Notes: generated by a model not told the origin, from the sequence alone. 64,000 nucleotides of DNA from Thermohalobaculum sp050331335 (GCA_050331335.1 JBHJGY010000050.1:20911-84910), one strand, 5' to 3'. Counted from the first letter of the stretch, positions 40,183 to 49,258 are shown. Numbers and translations are program-made.

Positions 40183-41049
40183 GTGACGGAAGATCCCCCC
40201 TATCTCACCACGAAGGAGGTGGCCGAGCTGCTTCGGGTCAAGGAGCGCAAAGTTTACGATCTCGCGGCGGCGGGGGAGATCCCCCATCGGCGTATCACCG
40301 GCAAGCTGCTCTTTCCCAGCGCCGAGATCCGATCTTGGATCGAGAGCGGCGCCGAGGCCCCGGCGACCGAGCGTCCGATCTTGCTGACCGGCTCCCACGA
40401 CCCGCTGCTCGACTGGGCGTTGCGCGAGTCCGGCGCGGCGATGCCGACGCTCTGGACCGGCAGCCGCGACGGGCTCTCCCGGTTTGCGGATCGGCAGGCG
40501 GCGGTCGTTGGGCTACACATTCCCGAAGACGACGGTTGGAACTGCAAAAGCCTCGCGGCCTGTGGCCTCACCGAGGCGGTGCTCATCGCGTGGGCCGTGC
40601 GGTCGCGGGGCCTCTTGCTGGCGCCCGGTCTCGGCGCACAGATCCGCAATTTCAACGATCTGGCCGGTCGTCGCGTCGTGCGCCGCCAGCCCGGCGCTGG
40701 CGCCGCGGCGCTCTTCGAAAAGCTCGCGGGCCAAGCGGGCCTTGCTGAGGAAGAGATCCTTCCGGTGGCGCGCCTTGCCCGCACCGAAAGCGACGCGGCT
40801 GCCATGGTTTCCGCCGGCGAGGCTGATGCCGCGCTCGGCATCCTGTCGATGGCCCGGCGGTTCCGGCTCGACTTTCTGCCGCTCATCGGGGAGCGCTACG
40901 ATCTGTTGGTTGATCGCCGCGCTTTCTTTTCCGATCCGATGCAGCGGCTTGTGGGGTTCGCCCGAAGCCCGGCCTTCCACGAGCGTGCCGGGGCAATGGG
41001 CGGTTATGCGCTCGACGAGGCAGGGACAGTGCGGTGGCTTTCACCCTGA
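40183..41049 (+). CDS. HTH regulator with a periplasmic-binding-type sensor domain
   Basis: A 288-residue regulator starting at GTG. The N-terminus is an excisionase/MerR-like HTH (YLTTKEVAELLRVKERKVYDLAAAGEIPHRRITGK, about residues 7-42). The rest is a PBP_like domain (about 62-285) with GSHDPLLDWALRE, RGLLLAPGLGAQIRNFNDLAGRRVVRRQPGAG and FLPLIGERYDLLV. This arrangement is often linked to molybdate/tungstate metabolism. The gene converges on tupA with a 50-bp gap, so tungstate- or molybdate-responsive control of the Tup importer is likely but not shown. Confidence 0.86.
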   Translation: MTEDPPYLTTKEVAELLRVKERKVYDLAAAGEIPHRRITGKLLFPSAEIRSWIESGAEAPATERPILLTGSHDPLLDWALRESGAAMPTLWTGSRDGLSRFADRQAAVVGLHIPEDDGWNCKSLAACGLTEAVLIAWAVRSRGLLLAPGLGAQIRNFNDLAGRRVVRRQPGAGAAALFEKLAGQAGLAEEEILPVARLARTESDAAAMVSAGEADAALGILSMARRFRLDFLPLIGERYDLLVDRRAFFSDPMQRLVGFARSPAFHERAGAMGGYALDEAGTVRWLSP

Positions 41050-41099
41050 TGCAGCCGGACGGGAGGCGAAGCTCAGGGCTCAGACCCCCGGCCTAATCC

Positions 41100-41930
41100 T
41101 CACTTGCCGGCATTGGGGAAGAAGAGCTGCTGACCGTCGACCTTGTAGGCGCCGATCGCCGCCTGACCCGCCGGGGACAGCACCCAGTCGACGAAACGGC
41201 CACCGAGCTCCGCTTTCACATGCGGGTGTCGTTCCGGATTTACGAGGATGATGCCATATTGGTTGAAGAGCCGGGGGTCGCCCGCGAGCGCGATCCGATG
41301 TCCGCCCTTGTTGCCGAAGGCGATCCACGTCGCCCGATCGGTGAGCACGTAGGCGCCGAGGGCGATCCCGGTGTTCAGCGTTGCCCCCATTCCGGCGCCG
41401 ATCTCACGATACCAGCTGCCCGAGGCGGCGGCGGTGTCGATCCCGGTCGCTTGCCAGAGGCGGCGCTCTGCCTTGTGCGTGCCGCTGTCGTCGCCCCTTG
41501 AGGCGAACATGGCCCCCGCGCGCGCGATCCGGGCGAAGGCTGCGACCGCATCTGTCATGCCGTTGATGCCGGCGGGGTCTTCGGCGGGGCCGACCAGGAC
41601 GAAATCGTTGTACATAACATCGTGGCGCGCCACCCCGTGCCCGTCGGCAACAAACTGCTCCTCAGCGGCCTTGGCATGCACGAAAAGGACGTCGCCATCG
41701 CCGTTTGCCGCGTTGCGGATCGCCTGACCGGTGCCGACGGCCACCACGCGAACATCGATCCCGGTCTCCGCCTCGAAGATTGGCAGGATGTGGTCGAAGA
41801 GCCCCGAGTTCTCTGTCGAGGTGGTCGATTGAACGAGGATGAAGCGCGCCTCGGCCGCGGCGCCCGAAGCCGCGAGGCCCAGGCTGAGAAAGGTGGCGGC
41901 GACCATGGCGACCAGCTGTCGTCGGCTCAT
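41100..41930 (-). CDS. tupA: Tungstate ABC transporter substrate-binding protein TupA
   Basis: Periplasmic oxyanion-binding protein of 276 residues. The signal peptide ends at GAAAE, followed by the TupA motif LVQSTTSTENSGLFDHILPIFE, whose serine/threonine run binds tungstate. AVGTGQAIRNAANGDGDVLFVHAKAAEE and the GDDSGTHKAE region complete the family pattern and distinguish it from ModA. It is the last gene of a tupB-tupC-tupA unit, 23 nt after tupC. Gene order with the binding protein last is less usual. Confidence 0.93.
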   Translation of the reverse strand: MSRRQLVAMVAATFLSLGLAASGAAAEARFILVQSTTSTENSGLFDHILPIFEAETGIDVRVVAVGTGQAIRNAANGDGDVLFVHAKAAEEQFVADGHGVARHDVMYNDFVLVGPAEDPAGINGMTDAVAAFARIARAGAMFASRGDDSGTHKAERRLWQATGIDTAAASGSWYREIGAGMGATLNTGIALGAYVLTDRATWIAFGNKGGHRIALAGDPRLFNQYGIILVNPERHPHVKAELGGRFVDWVLSPAGQAAIGAYKVDGQQLFFPNAGK

Positions 41931-41953
41931 GCGGGGGTCTCCTTGGGTATCGG

Positions 41954-42751
41954 TCAGGTCTCGACTGTGTTGACGGGGATGTACAGGCGCCCCTCGAGCC
42001 AGGCGCGTGCGGCCTCGGAGTGGGGCGCGCCCAACACCTGCGCGGTCGGGCCGGCTTCGGCGATGCGCCCGCCGGCCATGAAGACCACTCGGTCGCCGAG
42101 GCGCTGGGCCTGCCCTTTGTCGTGGGTGACGAGGACCACCGTGATACCCAAGGCGTGGGCCTCGCTTATGAGCGCCTCAATCGCGTGGGTGGCGGCGGGA
42201 TCTAGGCTCGCCGTCGGTTCGTCGAGGAAGAGCAGCTCCGGCCTGCAGGCCAGGGCCCTGGCGACCGCCAAACGTTGCTGCTCGCCGCCGGAGAGGACGC
42301 GGGCGGGCCGTGTGGCCAAATGCTCGAGGCCGGCGCGGCGCAGGGCCTCGGCGGCCCGGTCTCGGCGCTCAGCCCCGCGGACCCCACGGACCTTGAGCGC
42401 GAAGCCCAGATTCGCGAGCGCAGACCGGCGCAACATGACCGGGCGTTGAAACACCATGGCCTGGGCCTGCCGGTTCGCGGGGCCGAACGGGCGCCCGCGC
42501 CAAAGGATCTCGCCGGCTGTCGGCCGGAGCAGCCCGTGCATCAGCCGTAACAGCAGGCTCTTGCCCGCGCCGTTTGCGCCCATCACCACAGTGCGCTGGC
42601 CGGCAGGGATCTCCAGCTCGAGCGGTCCGAGCAAAAGCCGCCGGCCCACCGAATAGCGCAGGCCGCGCGTGACGAGCAGCGGCGCCGCGCCAGCGTCCGA
42701 CCCCGGCCCGTCGGGGGCCGCATAGGCGGTATCCGGCGCGGCCTCAAACAT
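41954..42751 (-). CDS. tupC: Tungstate ABC transporter ATPase TupC
   Basis: A 265-residue ABC ATPase. Walker A is GANGAGKSLL, the signature is LSGGEQQRLAVARAL, Walker B is LLFLDEPTASLDP, and the switch His lies in VTHDKGQAQRLGDRV. The N-terminal 30 residues are an extension. It starts 8 nt inside the end of tupB and precedes tupA. It couples ATP hydrolysis to tungstate uptake through TupB. Assignment to tungstate rests on TupA and TupB beside it. Confidence 0.92.
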   Translation of the reverse strand: MFEAAPDTAYAAPDGPGSDAGAAPLLVTRGLRYSVGRRLLLGPLELEIPAGQRTVVMGANGAGKSLLLRLMHGLLRPTAGEILWRGRPFGPANRQAQAMVFQRPVMLRRSALANLGFALKVRGVRGAERRDRAAEALRRAGLEHLATRPARVLSGGEQQRLAVARALACRPELLFLDEPTASLDPAATHAIEALISEAHALGITVVLVTHDKGQAQRLGDRVVFMAGGRIAEAGPTAQVLGAPHSEAARAWLEGRLYIPVNTVET

Positions 42752-43451
42752 AGGCCGCCCGCACCGCCGAGCTGCGCACCGCCATCACCAGCGCGTTCAC
42801 CATCAGCGCGAGCATCAGAAGAACGACCCCGAGCGCAAGCGCCAGTTCGAGATTGCCCTTCGATGTCTCCAGCGCGATCGTCGTGGTCATCACCCGGGTG
42901 ACGTGGTTGATGTTGCCACCGACGATCAGCACCGCCCCGACCTCCGCCACCGCACGCCCGAAGCCCGCCAGTGCGACGGTGAGCAAGCTGAACCGCGCAT
43001 CCCATAAGAGCGCTCCCATCCGCGCAATGGGCCTCACCCCGAGAGAGGCGAATTGCTCAGCATACTCGCGGTGCAGCTCCTCGACGACCTCTTTGGTCAG
43101 CGCCGCCACGATGGGGGTGACGAGGATCACCTGGGCGATGACCATCGCCGTTGGCGTGTAGAGGAGCCTGAGCGGGCCGAGCGGTCCGGAGGCGGAGAGC
43201 ATGAGGTAGACCAACAGGCCCACCACCACCGGCGGCAGGCCCATGAGCGCGTTGAGCACGATGCTCGCCAACATCCGACCGCGGAACCGAAATGCGCCAA
43301 CAGCCGCACCGAGGGGCAGCCCGATCAGACACGCGATCGCCACGGCTGCAAGCGTCACCTGCAACGACAACCCGATGATCCCGATAAGTTCGGGGTCCCA
43401 GCTTAGGATCAAGCCGACGGCCTGGACCAGCGCCCCGCCAAAACTCTCCAA
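42744..43451 (-). CDS. tupB: Tungstate ABC transporter permease TupB
   Basis: A 235-residue permease with about five membrane helices. It begins LESFGGALVQAVGLILSWDPELIGIIGLSLQVTL (expected TupB N-terminus) and contains the EAA-type loop EQFASLGVRPIARMGALLWDARFSLLTVALAGFGRAVAEVGAV. No in-frame ATG fits. The TTG at 43451 is chosen because GGAGG lies about 10 nt upstream and the length matches the family; the start is uncertain. It is first in the unit and overlaps tupC by 8 nt. Confidence 0.88.
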   Translation of the reverse strand: MESFGGALVQAVGLILSWDPELIGIIGLSLQVTLAAVAIACLIGLPLGAAVGAFRFRGRMLASIVLNALMGLPPVVVGLLVYLMLSASGPLGPLRLLYTPTAMVIAQVILVTPIVAALTKEVVEELHREYAEQFASLGVRPIARMGALLWDARFSLLTVALAGFGRAVAEVGAVLIVGGNINHVTRVMTTTIALETSKGNLELALALGVVLLMLALMVNALVMAVRSSAVRAAYV

Positions 43452-44797
43452 GGCTTCATTTCCTCCGTGTTTGGAGGAAAGAATGGCAGGAAACGGCGTC
43501 AAACGCCAAGCCGGCGCGGGGATCCGCGGCCGCAGGTCGCGCCCTCGGCGCGGCAGGCACCCTTTGTCCGGATGGCTGACCGGCGGTTGCCGGCCAAGTG
43601 GAGTGGCGTCCGAGCTTGTCTCTTGCAGGCAGCGGCCGTTGCGCCGGCGCCCGAACAACGTGGGTGCCGCAAACTCGCCCGGACGCCGCCATCGCCCTCA
43701 CGTCTGCCTGGATCATGGCGCGGGCGCCGGAGCAGTCCTCGCTTGAAGCTGTGCATGGGCTGAGGGAACTGGGGACGCGGCCGATCCGTGCCGGCGGCGG
43801 CAGGCTGGTCTTGGAGCGCGTGCCGAGGTGCCGGCGCCAATCCCGATCGGACCGTCTCCGACAGCGGAGACCTCGGCTGGAAACGCACACCGCCCGTGCC
43901 GGTAGTTCCCGCAAGCGCGTGCGCGCTCGGATATGGCTGCGTTTCGGCAAGCCCGGGACCGTTGCGGTTGCGGACCCGCCGTACCGGGGGTGTCGACCTG
44001 CCCGAACGAGGCGGTAATCTGGCGGCGCGGCGCGGTCCCAGTTGGTAAGCGCGCGGCACAAACCGACAGAAGGCTTGCCGACGTCCCCGAGCAGGGCAAG
44101 CGATGGAGTGCCGACCAACTGCGTGCGGGGCTCTGCGGCCTCATGGCTGAGTAGCCGGAGCGGTAACCTTGGCCGGGGCCGGGGCCGGGGCCAGGGCCGG
44201 GGCCGACTGGGGGCCGGGCCGATCGATAGGGCTCCCAAAGGGGGGGCGCCGGGTTGCCGCTGCTCCAGACCTTGAGCGGCTTTAAGACCTTTCGCGAGGT
44301 CGGCGGTTTCGGCTTGCTGGCCAGACAGCCCGAGCCGGCGGCTGATGGCCGTCACGTCGATGCCGGGTTCTTCCGCCGCGGCGAGCCCGATAAGGTGGCG
44401 GGCTAACTCTTGATCCCAGGACGGTCGCGGGAGCCGGGGCTCAACGCCGGCTCGGCTGCCTTTGGCGTGGAGGCGCGGCAGTTGGTGACGCTGCGCCTCG
44501 CACGACTGGCGGCCGAACGCCAGGTCGATGGCGATTTCGGTGCCGATCTCCCCGGCGGGGGGAGTTGGGCGCGTCGGGCGGACGACGTTCAACTGGGTCG
44601 CTCGAGGTGGCGCGAAAGGCGGTCGGGCGGTTCTGTGTGGCCGCGATCACTCGGGCGAGGCCAATCTCGCCGACGACCGCGGGCGCGACGGCCTCCACGG
44701 CGACGGCACCGATCTTGATGCGCGTGTTGCTCTGCTGAGTTGGTCTTAGGCGTTGCGGGACGTCGGCGCTGCAGTGTGTGATTGAGCCGGAAAGGCA
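43452..44797. other. 1.35-kb gap without recognised gene, containing a hexanucleotide array
   Basis: Lies upstream of tupB and downstream of the histidine kinase. No ORF here shows family motifs. Minus-strand reading around 44240-44590 gives protein-like text (IGLAAAEEPGIDVTAISRRL) that breaks into other frames, so a decayed gene is possible. A six-unit GGCCGG-type tandem array occupies 44171-44206. The tup promoter should lie near the right of 43451, but no convincing elements were seen. Confidence 0.5.
44171..44206. repeat. Hexanucleotide array, six GGCCGG-type units
   Basis: Six consecutive units: GGCCGG three times, GGCCAG, GGCCGG and GGCCGA. It lies within the gene-free block upstream of the tup genes. 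Similar 6-nt arrays occur at 37322 and 55866. Confidence 0.8.
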
Positions 44798-46174
44798 TCA
44801 AATCGGTAAGACCAGACGCGCCACCAACCCCGGATCGCGGTCCGTCAGGGTCAGCTCGCCGTCATGCATGGCAGCCACGGCCATCACCAGCGCCAGGCCA
44901 AGGCCCGCCTCTCCGGAGCCCGATGAAGCGGCCCCTGCGCCCGATGCGAGATCCGCCAGGCGCTGGCGGGTGGCGGCGGGAAGTCCGGGGCCATCATCGA
45001 CAACCTCAAGAATGGCAGATGCGCGGGTTCGGGTGACCGAGACGGTCACGCGCCCGCCGGGTGACACGGCTGTCAGTGCGTTCTCCACAAGGTTGGAAAG
45101 CGCCACGAACAAAAGGTCGCGATGGCCCTTGGCCCGTGTCGCGGGTCCTGGATCGAGGGCCAATCGGACACCCCGCAGCCGCGCCTGCGGCTCGTGCAGT
45201 TCGACGATGTCGGCCGCGATCTCGGTGAGATCGATGGGCGCCATTTGGGCGCGACCCAAGCCGGCCCTGGTTCGGGCGATCGCGAGCAGGGTGGAGAGGA
45301 TCCGCTGGACCCGGTCGAGCTCGGCCAGCGCCGCCGCGGCCCGCCCGTCGCCGTCCGGCGTGGCGAGGCATTCGAGCGCCAACCGCAGCCGGGTGAGCGG
45401 TGCACGAAGATCATGGGCGATCCCGGTCGAGGCGAAGGAGAGCGCGCGCAGCTGCGATTCCAGACGGGCGAGCATCAGATTGAGGGTGCGCGCAAGCAGG
45501 TCGAACTCGTCGCCCTGAGGATCTGCCGGGATCCGCCGCGCCAGATCACCCTCCAGGATCGCCGTCGCGGTCTCTCGGATCGCCAACATGCGCGCCACGA
45601 GCAGCCGCGCGAGCAGCCACCCCGTGCCGGCCGCAACGAGCGTGGCCGCACCGATGCCGGTGAGCAGCGCGAGGCCCAGCGCCTCCCGCGCGCGCGCAGC
45701 GACGGCGCCGTCACGGCCGACCATCAGCCGCGCACCGTCGGCTAAGCGCATGGCTTGCGCGGTGCTTCGCGTGGCGTGGCCGAGATCGGTGCGGTCAACC
45801 GCGAGAAGCCGCTCAGGCGGCACCCGGCCGTCGGCTGCAAGGTCCTGTGGCCAGCGCGCCAGATTGCCCGCCAGCGGCGTGCCATCGGGGCTCAGCAGCA
45901 GATAGATCCGCCCCGCGGCTTCTGGATCGGCCAGGCGCGCGCCGATTGCCGCGGCCACTGCCTGCAAACCGCCAAGGGCGTGCAGCTCGGCGAGACCTTG
46001 AAGCTCGGTCTCCAAATGGGCCTGCGCCTCCGTTTCCAGCAGTCGCTCGGTCGCGCGGGTGATCGCGCCGAAAACGAGGATGGCCGAGAGCGACACGATC
46101 CCCCACTGCACAGCCGCCAGGCGGACGGCCGTTGGCAGCCGACGGGCGCGCCGAGGTGGCTGTTCGGCTGTCAT
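44798..46174 (-). CDS. Sensor histidine kinase of the metal-locus two-component system
   Basis: A 458-residue membrane kinase. Two membrane helices (about 17-40 and 170-195) flank a periplasmic sensor region. A HAMP domain follows, then the H-box GIAHDLRAPLTRLRLALE with phospho-acceptor His254, an N-box with NLVENALTAVSPGG, and G-boxes DDGPGLP and GEAGLGLALV. The ATG at 46174 overlaps the response regulator stop by 4 nt. The pair is divergent from the metal operon, which it probably controls; the ligand is presumably a metal or envelope stress. Confidence 0.92.
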   Translation of the reverse strand: MTAEQPPRRARRLPTAVRLAAVQWGIVSLSAILVFGAITRATERLLETEAQAHLETELQGLAELHALGGLQAVAAAIGARLADPEAAGRIYLLLSPDGTPLAGNLARWPQDLAADGRVPPERLLAVDRTDLGHATRSTAQAMRLADGARLMVGRDGAVAARAREALGLALLTGIGAATLVAAGTGWLLARLLVARMLAIRETATAILEGDLARRIPADPQGDEFDLLARTLNLMLARLESQLRALSFASTGIAHDLRAPLTRLRLALECLATPDGDGRAAAALAELDRVQRILSTLLAIARTRAGLGRAQMAPIDLTEIAADIVELHEPQARLRGVRLALDPGPATRAKGHRDLLFVALSNLVENALTAVSPGGRVTVSVTRTRASAILEVVDDGPGLPAATRQRLADLASGAGAASSGSGEAGLGLALVMAVAAMHDGELTLTDRDPGLVARLVLPI

Positions 46175-46860
46175 CGCGGCCCAGAGTCGGCGCGCATCAG
46201 ATAGCCGATGCCGCGGACGGTATGCAGCAGCGGCGGCTCCCCAGGGCCGTGCAGCTTCGCGCGCAGCCGGCTCACATGCACCTCGATGACGTTGGGGTCG
46301 TGATCTGTGCGGTAATTCCAAACCGTCTCCAGCAACATCGAGCGCGTCACCACCCGCCCGGCTTGTTCGAGCAACACCTGAAGGATCTGCAGCTCTCGGC
46401 GCTTGAGATCGAGCCGGCGGCCGGCGCGGGTGGCGGTCAGGCTATCGAGGTCGAGGGCGAGATCGCCGCAAGCGAGAACCGAGCGCTCCGAGGTCGCGCC
46501 ACCGCGGCGCAGGAGCGCCTCGATCCGCGCGATAAGCTCCTCGGTGACGAACGGCTTGGGGAGGTAGTCGTCGGCGCCCGCCCGGAGCCCCTCGATCCGC
46601 TCGTCGACGGCACCGAGCCCGCTGATCAGCAGCACCGGGCGCGCCAGCTGGGCCGCCCGCAGCGCGCGGAGCACCGACAGCCCGTCGAGATCCGGCAGCA
46701 TCCGGTCGAGCACGATCAGGTCGTGGCGCGCCTGCGCCGCCATCGAGACCGCGGTCCGGCCGGTCGAGGCGCAGTCGGTCTCGAAACCCGCCGCCGCGAG
46801 CCGGCCGATCAGATGGCGGGCGATCTCGGGGTCGTCGTCGACGACAAGAATCCTGGTCAT
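46171..46860 (-). CDS. OmpR family response regulator of the metal-locus two-component system
   Basis: A 229-residue response regulator. The receiver domain has acidic DDD (residues 8-10), phospho-acceptor Asp52 in VLDRMLPD and the conserved lysine in LPKPF. The DNA-binding winged helix contains LDLKRRELQILQVLLEQAGRVVTRSMLLETVWNY and EVHVSRLRAKL. GAGG lies before the ATG at 46860. It is translated just before the kinase. Direct repeats at 46984-47014 in the divergent region are its likely binding sites. Confidence 0.93.
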   Translation of the reverse strand: MTRILVVDDDPEIARHLIGRLAAAGFETDCASTGRTAVSMAAQARHDLIVLDRMLPDLDGLSVLRALRAAQLARPVLLISGLGAVDERIEGLRAGADDYLPKPFVTEELIARIEALLRRGGATSERSVLACGDLALDLDSLTATRAGRRLDLKRRELQILQVLLEQAGRVVTRSMLLETVWNYRTDHDPNVIEVHVSRLRAKLHGPGEPPLLHTVRGIGYLMRADSGPR

Positions 46861-46983
46861 GGGCCACCTCAATGGCGCCGGCGCAGCCCGACTCGCTTCC
46901 GCGGCTTACAACCCGAGCGAAACCGGACACCGGCCCGAATTCAAGTGCACGACACCGCGTTGTATCGAGGCGGAAAGGCCGGC

Positions 46984-47014
46984 GTAAGCGCCATGTCAGC
47001 TTGCCGTCAGCTTT
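46984..47014. promoter_or_regulatory. Direct-repeat array, likely response-regulator binding site
   Basis: Two identical 8-bp half-sites GTCAGCTT start at 46995 and 47006, an 11-bp period. A degenerate third (GTAAGCGC) lies one period upstream at 46984. OmpR/PhoB-family regulators bind tandem direct repeats with roughly helical-turn spacing. The array is in the 280-bp divergent region, 127 bp upstream of the first metal-operon gene. The adjacent two-component regulator is the natural candidate. Confidence 0.65.
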
Positions 47015-47140
47015 CGCCGTTGCGCGCGTCCGCTGCTCGGCCGCGGGCCGCAGGACCGGGTTGCGCCGTTGACCGGCCCCCCATGCCCCGCTTGTGTACC
47101 GCCGAGCGCAGCGGATCTGCTGCAGCACAGGGAGGTTTCC

Positions 47141-47920
47141 ATGACGGTGAGCATGACAACGCGGCTTTTGGCGGCGGCGGTGATCTGCGGGTGCGGCGGG
47201 CCGGCCGTGGCGCATTACGGTATGATCATCCCGTCCGATCAGATGGTGATGCAGGGCGAGGCGACGGATCTCGAGATCGGGCTGTTCTTCGGCCATCCCT
47301 TCGATCCCGCCGGCATGGAGCTTGCCCGTCCCGCCGCCTTCACGGTGACCCATGGCAGCGAGACCACCGATCTTCTCGACACGCTCGCCGAAACCGAGTT
47401 CCATGGCGCAACCGCCTGGCAGACGACGCACAAAATCGAGCGCCCCGGCACCTATGTCTTCGCGATGGAGCCCCAGCCTTATTGGGAACCCGCCGAGGAT
47501 GCATTCATCATCCATTACACGAAGACCTACGTGACCGCTTTTGGCGACGACGAGGGCTGGGATGCGGAACTCGGCTTGAAGACAGAAATCGTGCCGATGT
47601 CGAAGCCCTTCGCGCTCTGGGCGGGCAACGTGTTCCAAGGTGTCGTGAAGCTCGACGGTGAGCCTGTGCCCTTCGCCGAGGTGGAGGTCGAGTATTTCAA
47701 CGAGGACGGCACGGCGGTCGCCCCGACCGAGCTCATGGTGACCCAGACGATCAAGGCTGACGAGAACGGCATCTTCACCTACGCCGCGCCGGTTGCCGGC
47801 TGGTGGGGCTTCGCCGCGCTCAACACCGCCGACGAGACCATGGCGCATGAGGGCGAGGACAAGGCGATCGAACTCGGCGCCGTGGTCTGGGTCCGCTTCG
47901 AACCGTGGTCGAGCCGCTGA
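47141..47920 (+). CDS. Exported DUF4198 metal-related protein (NikK-like)
   Basis: A 259-residue periplasmic DUF4198 protein. The signal peptide (about 1-24) ends GGPAVA, giving a mature protein that would start with histidine: HYGMIIPSDQMV. The family core includes GLFFGHPFDPAGMEL and a C-terminal Ig-like part from LWAGNVFQGVVKLDGEPVPFAEVEVEY to WWGFAAL. DUF4198 proteins accompany nickel/cobalt uptake systems such as NikMNQO-K. GGAGG lies upstream of the ATG. It is first in the operon; its stop overlaps the next start by one base. Confidence 0.88.
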   Translation: MTVSMTTRLLAAAVICGCGGPAVAHYGMIIPSDQMVMQGEATDLEIGLFFGHPFDPAGMELARPAAFTVTHGSETTDLLDTLAETEFHGATAWQTTHKIERPGTYVFAMEPQPYWEPAEDAFIIHYTKTYVTAFGDDEGWDAELGLKTEIVPMSKPFALWAGNVFQGVVKLDGEPVPFAEVEVEYFNEDGTAVAPTELMVTQTIKADENGIFTYAAPVAGWWGFAALNTADETMAHEGEDKAIELGAVVWVRFEPWSSR

Positions 47921-48258
47921 TGCGCGCGCTGATCGCCGCCGCGGTGCTGTCGCTGCTCGCCGCGCCGGAGGCGCTGGCGCACCGGTTGCTCGTCTTCGCC
48001 TTCGTCGAGGGGGAGACGGTGGTGGTGGAGAGCAAATTCTCGAACGGGCGCATCCCCGCATCCGGCACGGTGATCGTTTATGACGGCACCGAGGTCGAGA
48101 TCGGCCGCCATGCGGTCGGCGAGAACGGGACCGCGCGGTTTCCCCTCGACCCCCGCGGACGCGAGACCGGGCTCAGGATCGAGGTGACGACCGGGCGCGC
48201 GCACAGCGACTACTGGGTCCTCACGCCCGAAGACATCGCCAAAGGCGGGGCCGACTGA
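47920..48258 (+). CDS. Small exported NikL-like protein
   Basis: A 112-residue secreted protein. The signal peptide MRALIAAAVLSLLAAPEALA is followed by mature HRLLVFAFVEGETVVVES, again with N-terminal histidine. The rest is a small beta-sandwich-like domain (IPASGTVIVYDGTEVEIGR, HAVGENGTARFPL) ending HSDYWVLTPED. This matches NikL-type accessory proteins of nickel/cobalt transporters. The ATG at 47920 overlaps the preceding stop (TGATG), so translation is coupled. Confidence 0.84.
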   Translation: MRALIAAAVLSLLAAPEALAHRLLVFAFVEGETVVVESKFSNGRIPASGTVIVYDGTEVEIGRHAVGENGTARFPLDPRGRETGLRIEVTTGRAHSDYWVLTPEDIAKGGAD

Positions 48259-48270
48259 GTTCCCTCTCCC

Positions 48271-48333
48271 GGGCGATGCGTCGCCGCATCCGCCCGAGGA
48301 ACGCCGCGCGGGGATGCCCCCATCATCCCCGCG
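48271..48333 (+). promoter_or_regulatory. Two strong hairpins between the NikL-like and second DUF4198 genes
   Basis: Hairpin 1 (48271-48295) pairs GGGCGATGCG with CGCATC-C-GCCC around a TCGC tetraloop, with one bulge. Hairpin 2 (48307-48333) is a perfect 10-bp stem CGCGGGGATG/CATCCCCGCG with a 7-nt loop. They start 13 nt after the NikL-like stop inside a 191-nt gap. They may terminate or attenuate transcription, or stabilise the upstream mRNA. Confidence 0.55.
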
Positions 48334-48449
48334 GACTAGCGGGCGCGGTCTGGCGCAACCGGACTGCGCCCGCCCTTTTACAAGCCACAGCTCGCGCCCA
48401 ACGAGAACGCAGCGCCGCCACCCACCACATCTGCCCAGGAGTTCGATCC

Positions 48450-49214
48450 ATGCTTCGCCCGACCCTCACGGCCGCCCTCGCCCTGGCCCTCGCCGCCGCC
48501 CCGGCGCTCGCCCACGAGTTCATCGTCGAGCCCGCGTCGACCACCGCTGCCGAGGGCACAGCCATCGGCTTCCGGATCCTGTCGACCCACGTCTTCTTTG
48601 CCCCCGAAGAGATGGAAGCCGGCACCAGCGTGACCGCAGCCCTCCACACAGGCAGCGGCGCCACCGACATCGCGCTCACCGAGAACCCGGAGGCTCAGGT
48701 GCTCGAGGGCAGCGCAGAGATCGCCGGTGGGACCGCCTGGATCGCCGCCCACCGCCTCGGCCAGGTCTGGTCGAAGACGGCCGATGGCTGGATCGAGGGC
48801 GGTCGCGACGCGGTGCCGGATGCCGAATTCACCAACAAGTACGAGAAATTTGCCAAAGCGCTGGTGAACGGCGGCGATGCGGCGACGGCGACCGCCCCGC
48901 TCGGCCATCTCCTGGAGATCGTGCCGCTCTCGGACCCGGCGGCGATCGAGGCAGGCGAGGACCTCCCGGTTCAGGTCCTCTACGACGGTGCGCCGGTCGC
49001 CGTCGCTGTCTCTGCAACCTATGCCGGCCATTCGGACGAGCCGGAGGCCTACGCGCTCGAGGCTGCCCCAGAGGAGGGCGAGAACGGCCCGGTCGCGCGG
49101 GTGGCGATCTCGACCCCTGGTCTGTGGATGCTCCGCGCCGAGCACATCGCCGCGGGCTCCGAGGCATTCGACGAGCATGTGCTGCGCAGCGTGCTGATGT
49201 TCGAAATCGAGTAA
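48450..49214 (+). CDS. Second exported DUF4198 protein
   Basis: A 254-residue DUF4198-type periplasmic protein. The signal peptide MLRPTLTAALALALAAAPALA is followed by mature HEFIVEPASTTAAEGTAIGF, so the predicted N-terminal residue is histidine. Further family features are RILSTHVFFAPEEME, a central WSKTADGWIEGG and a C-terminal WMLRAEHIA. It is a distant paralogue of the first DUF4198 gene. The start ATG has CAGGAG upstream. It is followed by 44 nt and the anchored protein gene. Confidence 0.87.
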   Translation: MLRPTLTAALALALAAAPALAHEFIVEPASTTAAEGTAIGFRILSTHVFFAPEEMEAGTSVTAALHTGSGATDIALTENPEAQVLEGSAEIAGGTAWIAAHRLGQVWSKTADGWIEGGRDAVPDAEFTNKYEKFAKALVNGGDAATATAPLGHLLEIVPLSDPAAIEAGEDLPVQVLYDGAPVAVAVSATYAGHSDEPEAYALEAAPEEGENGPVARVAISTPGLWMLRAEHIAAGSEAFDEHVLRSVLMFEIE

Positions 49215-49258
49215 TGTGTTAGAGCGTCCGCGACAGAGGTCACGGGATCAGGTGGCGC

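Noticed and set aside
43456..44592. 378-residue minus-strand open frame upstream of tupB
   Set aside because: A central low-complexity Pro-Arg run comes from the hexanucleotide array; only a short stretch looks protein-like and no family was recognised.
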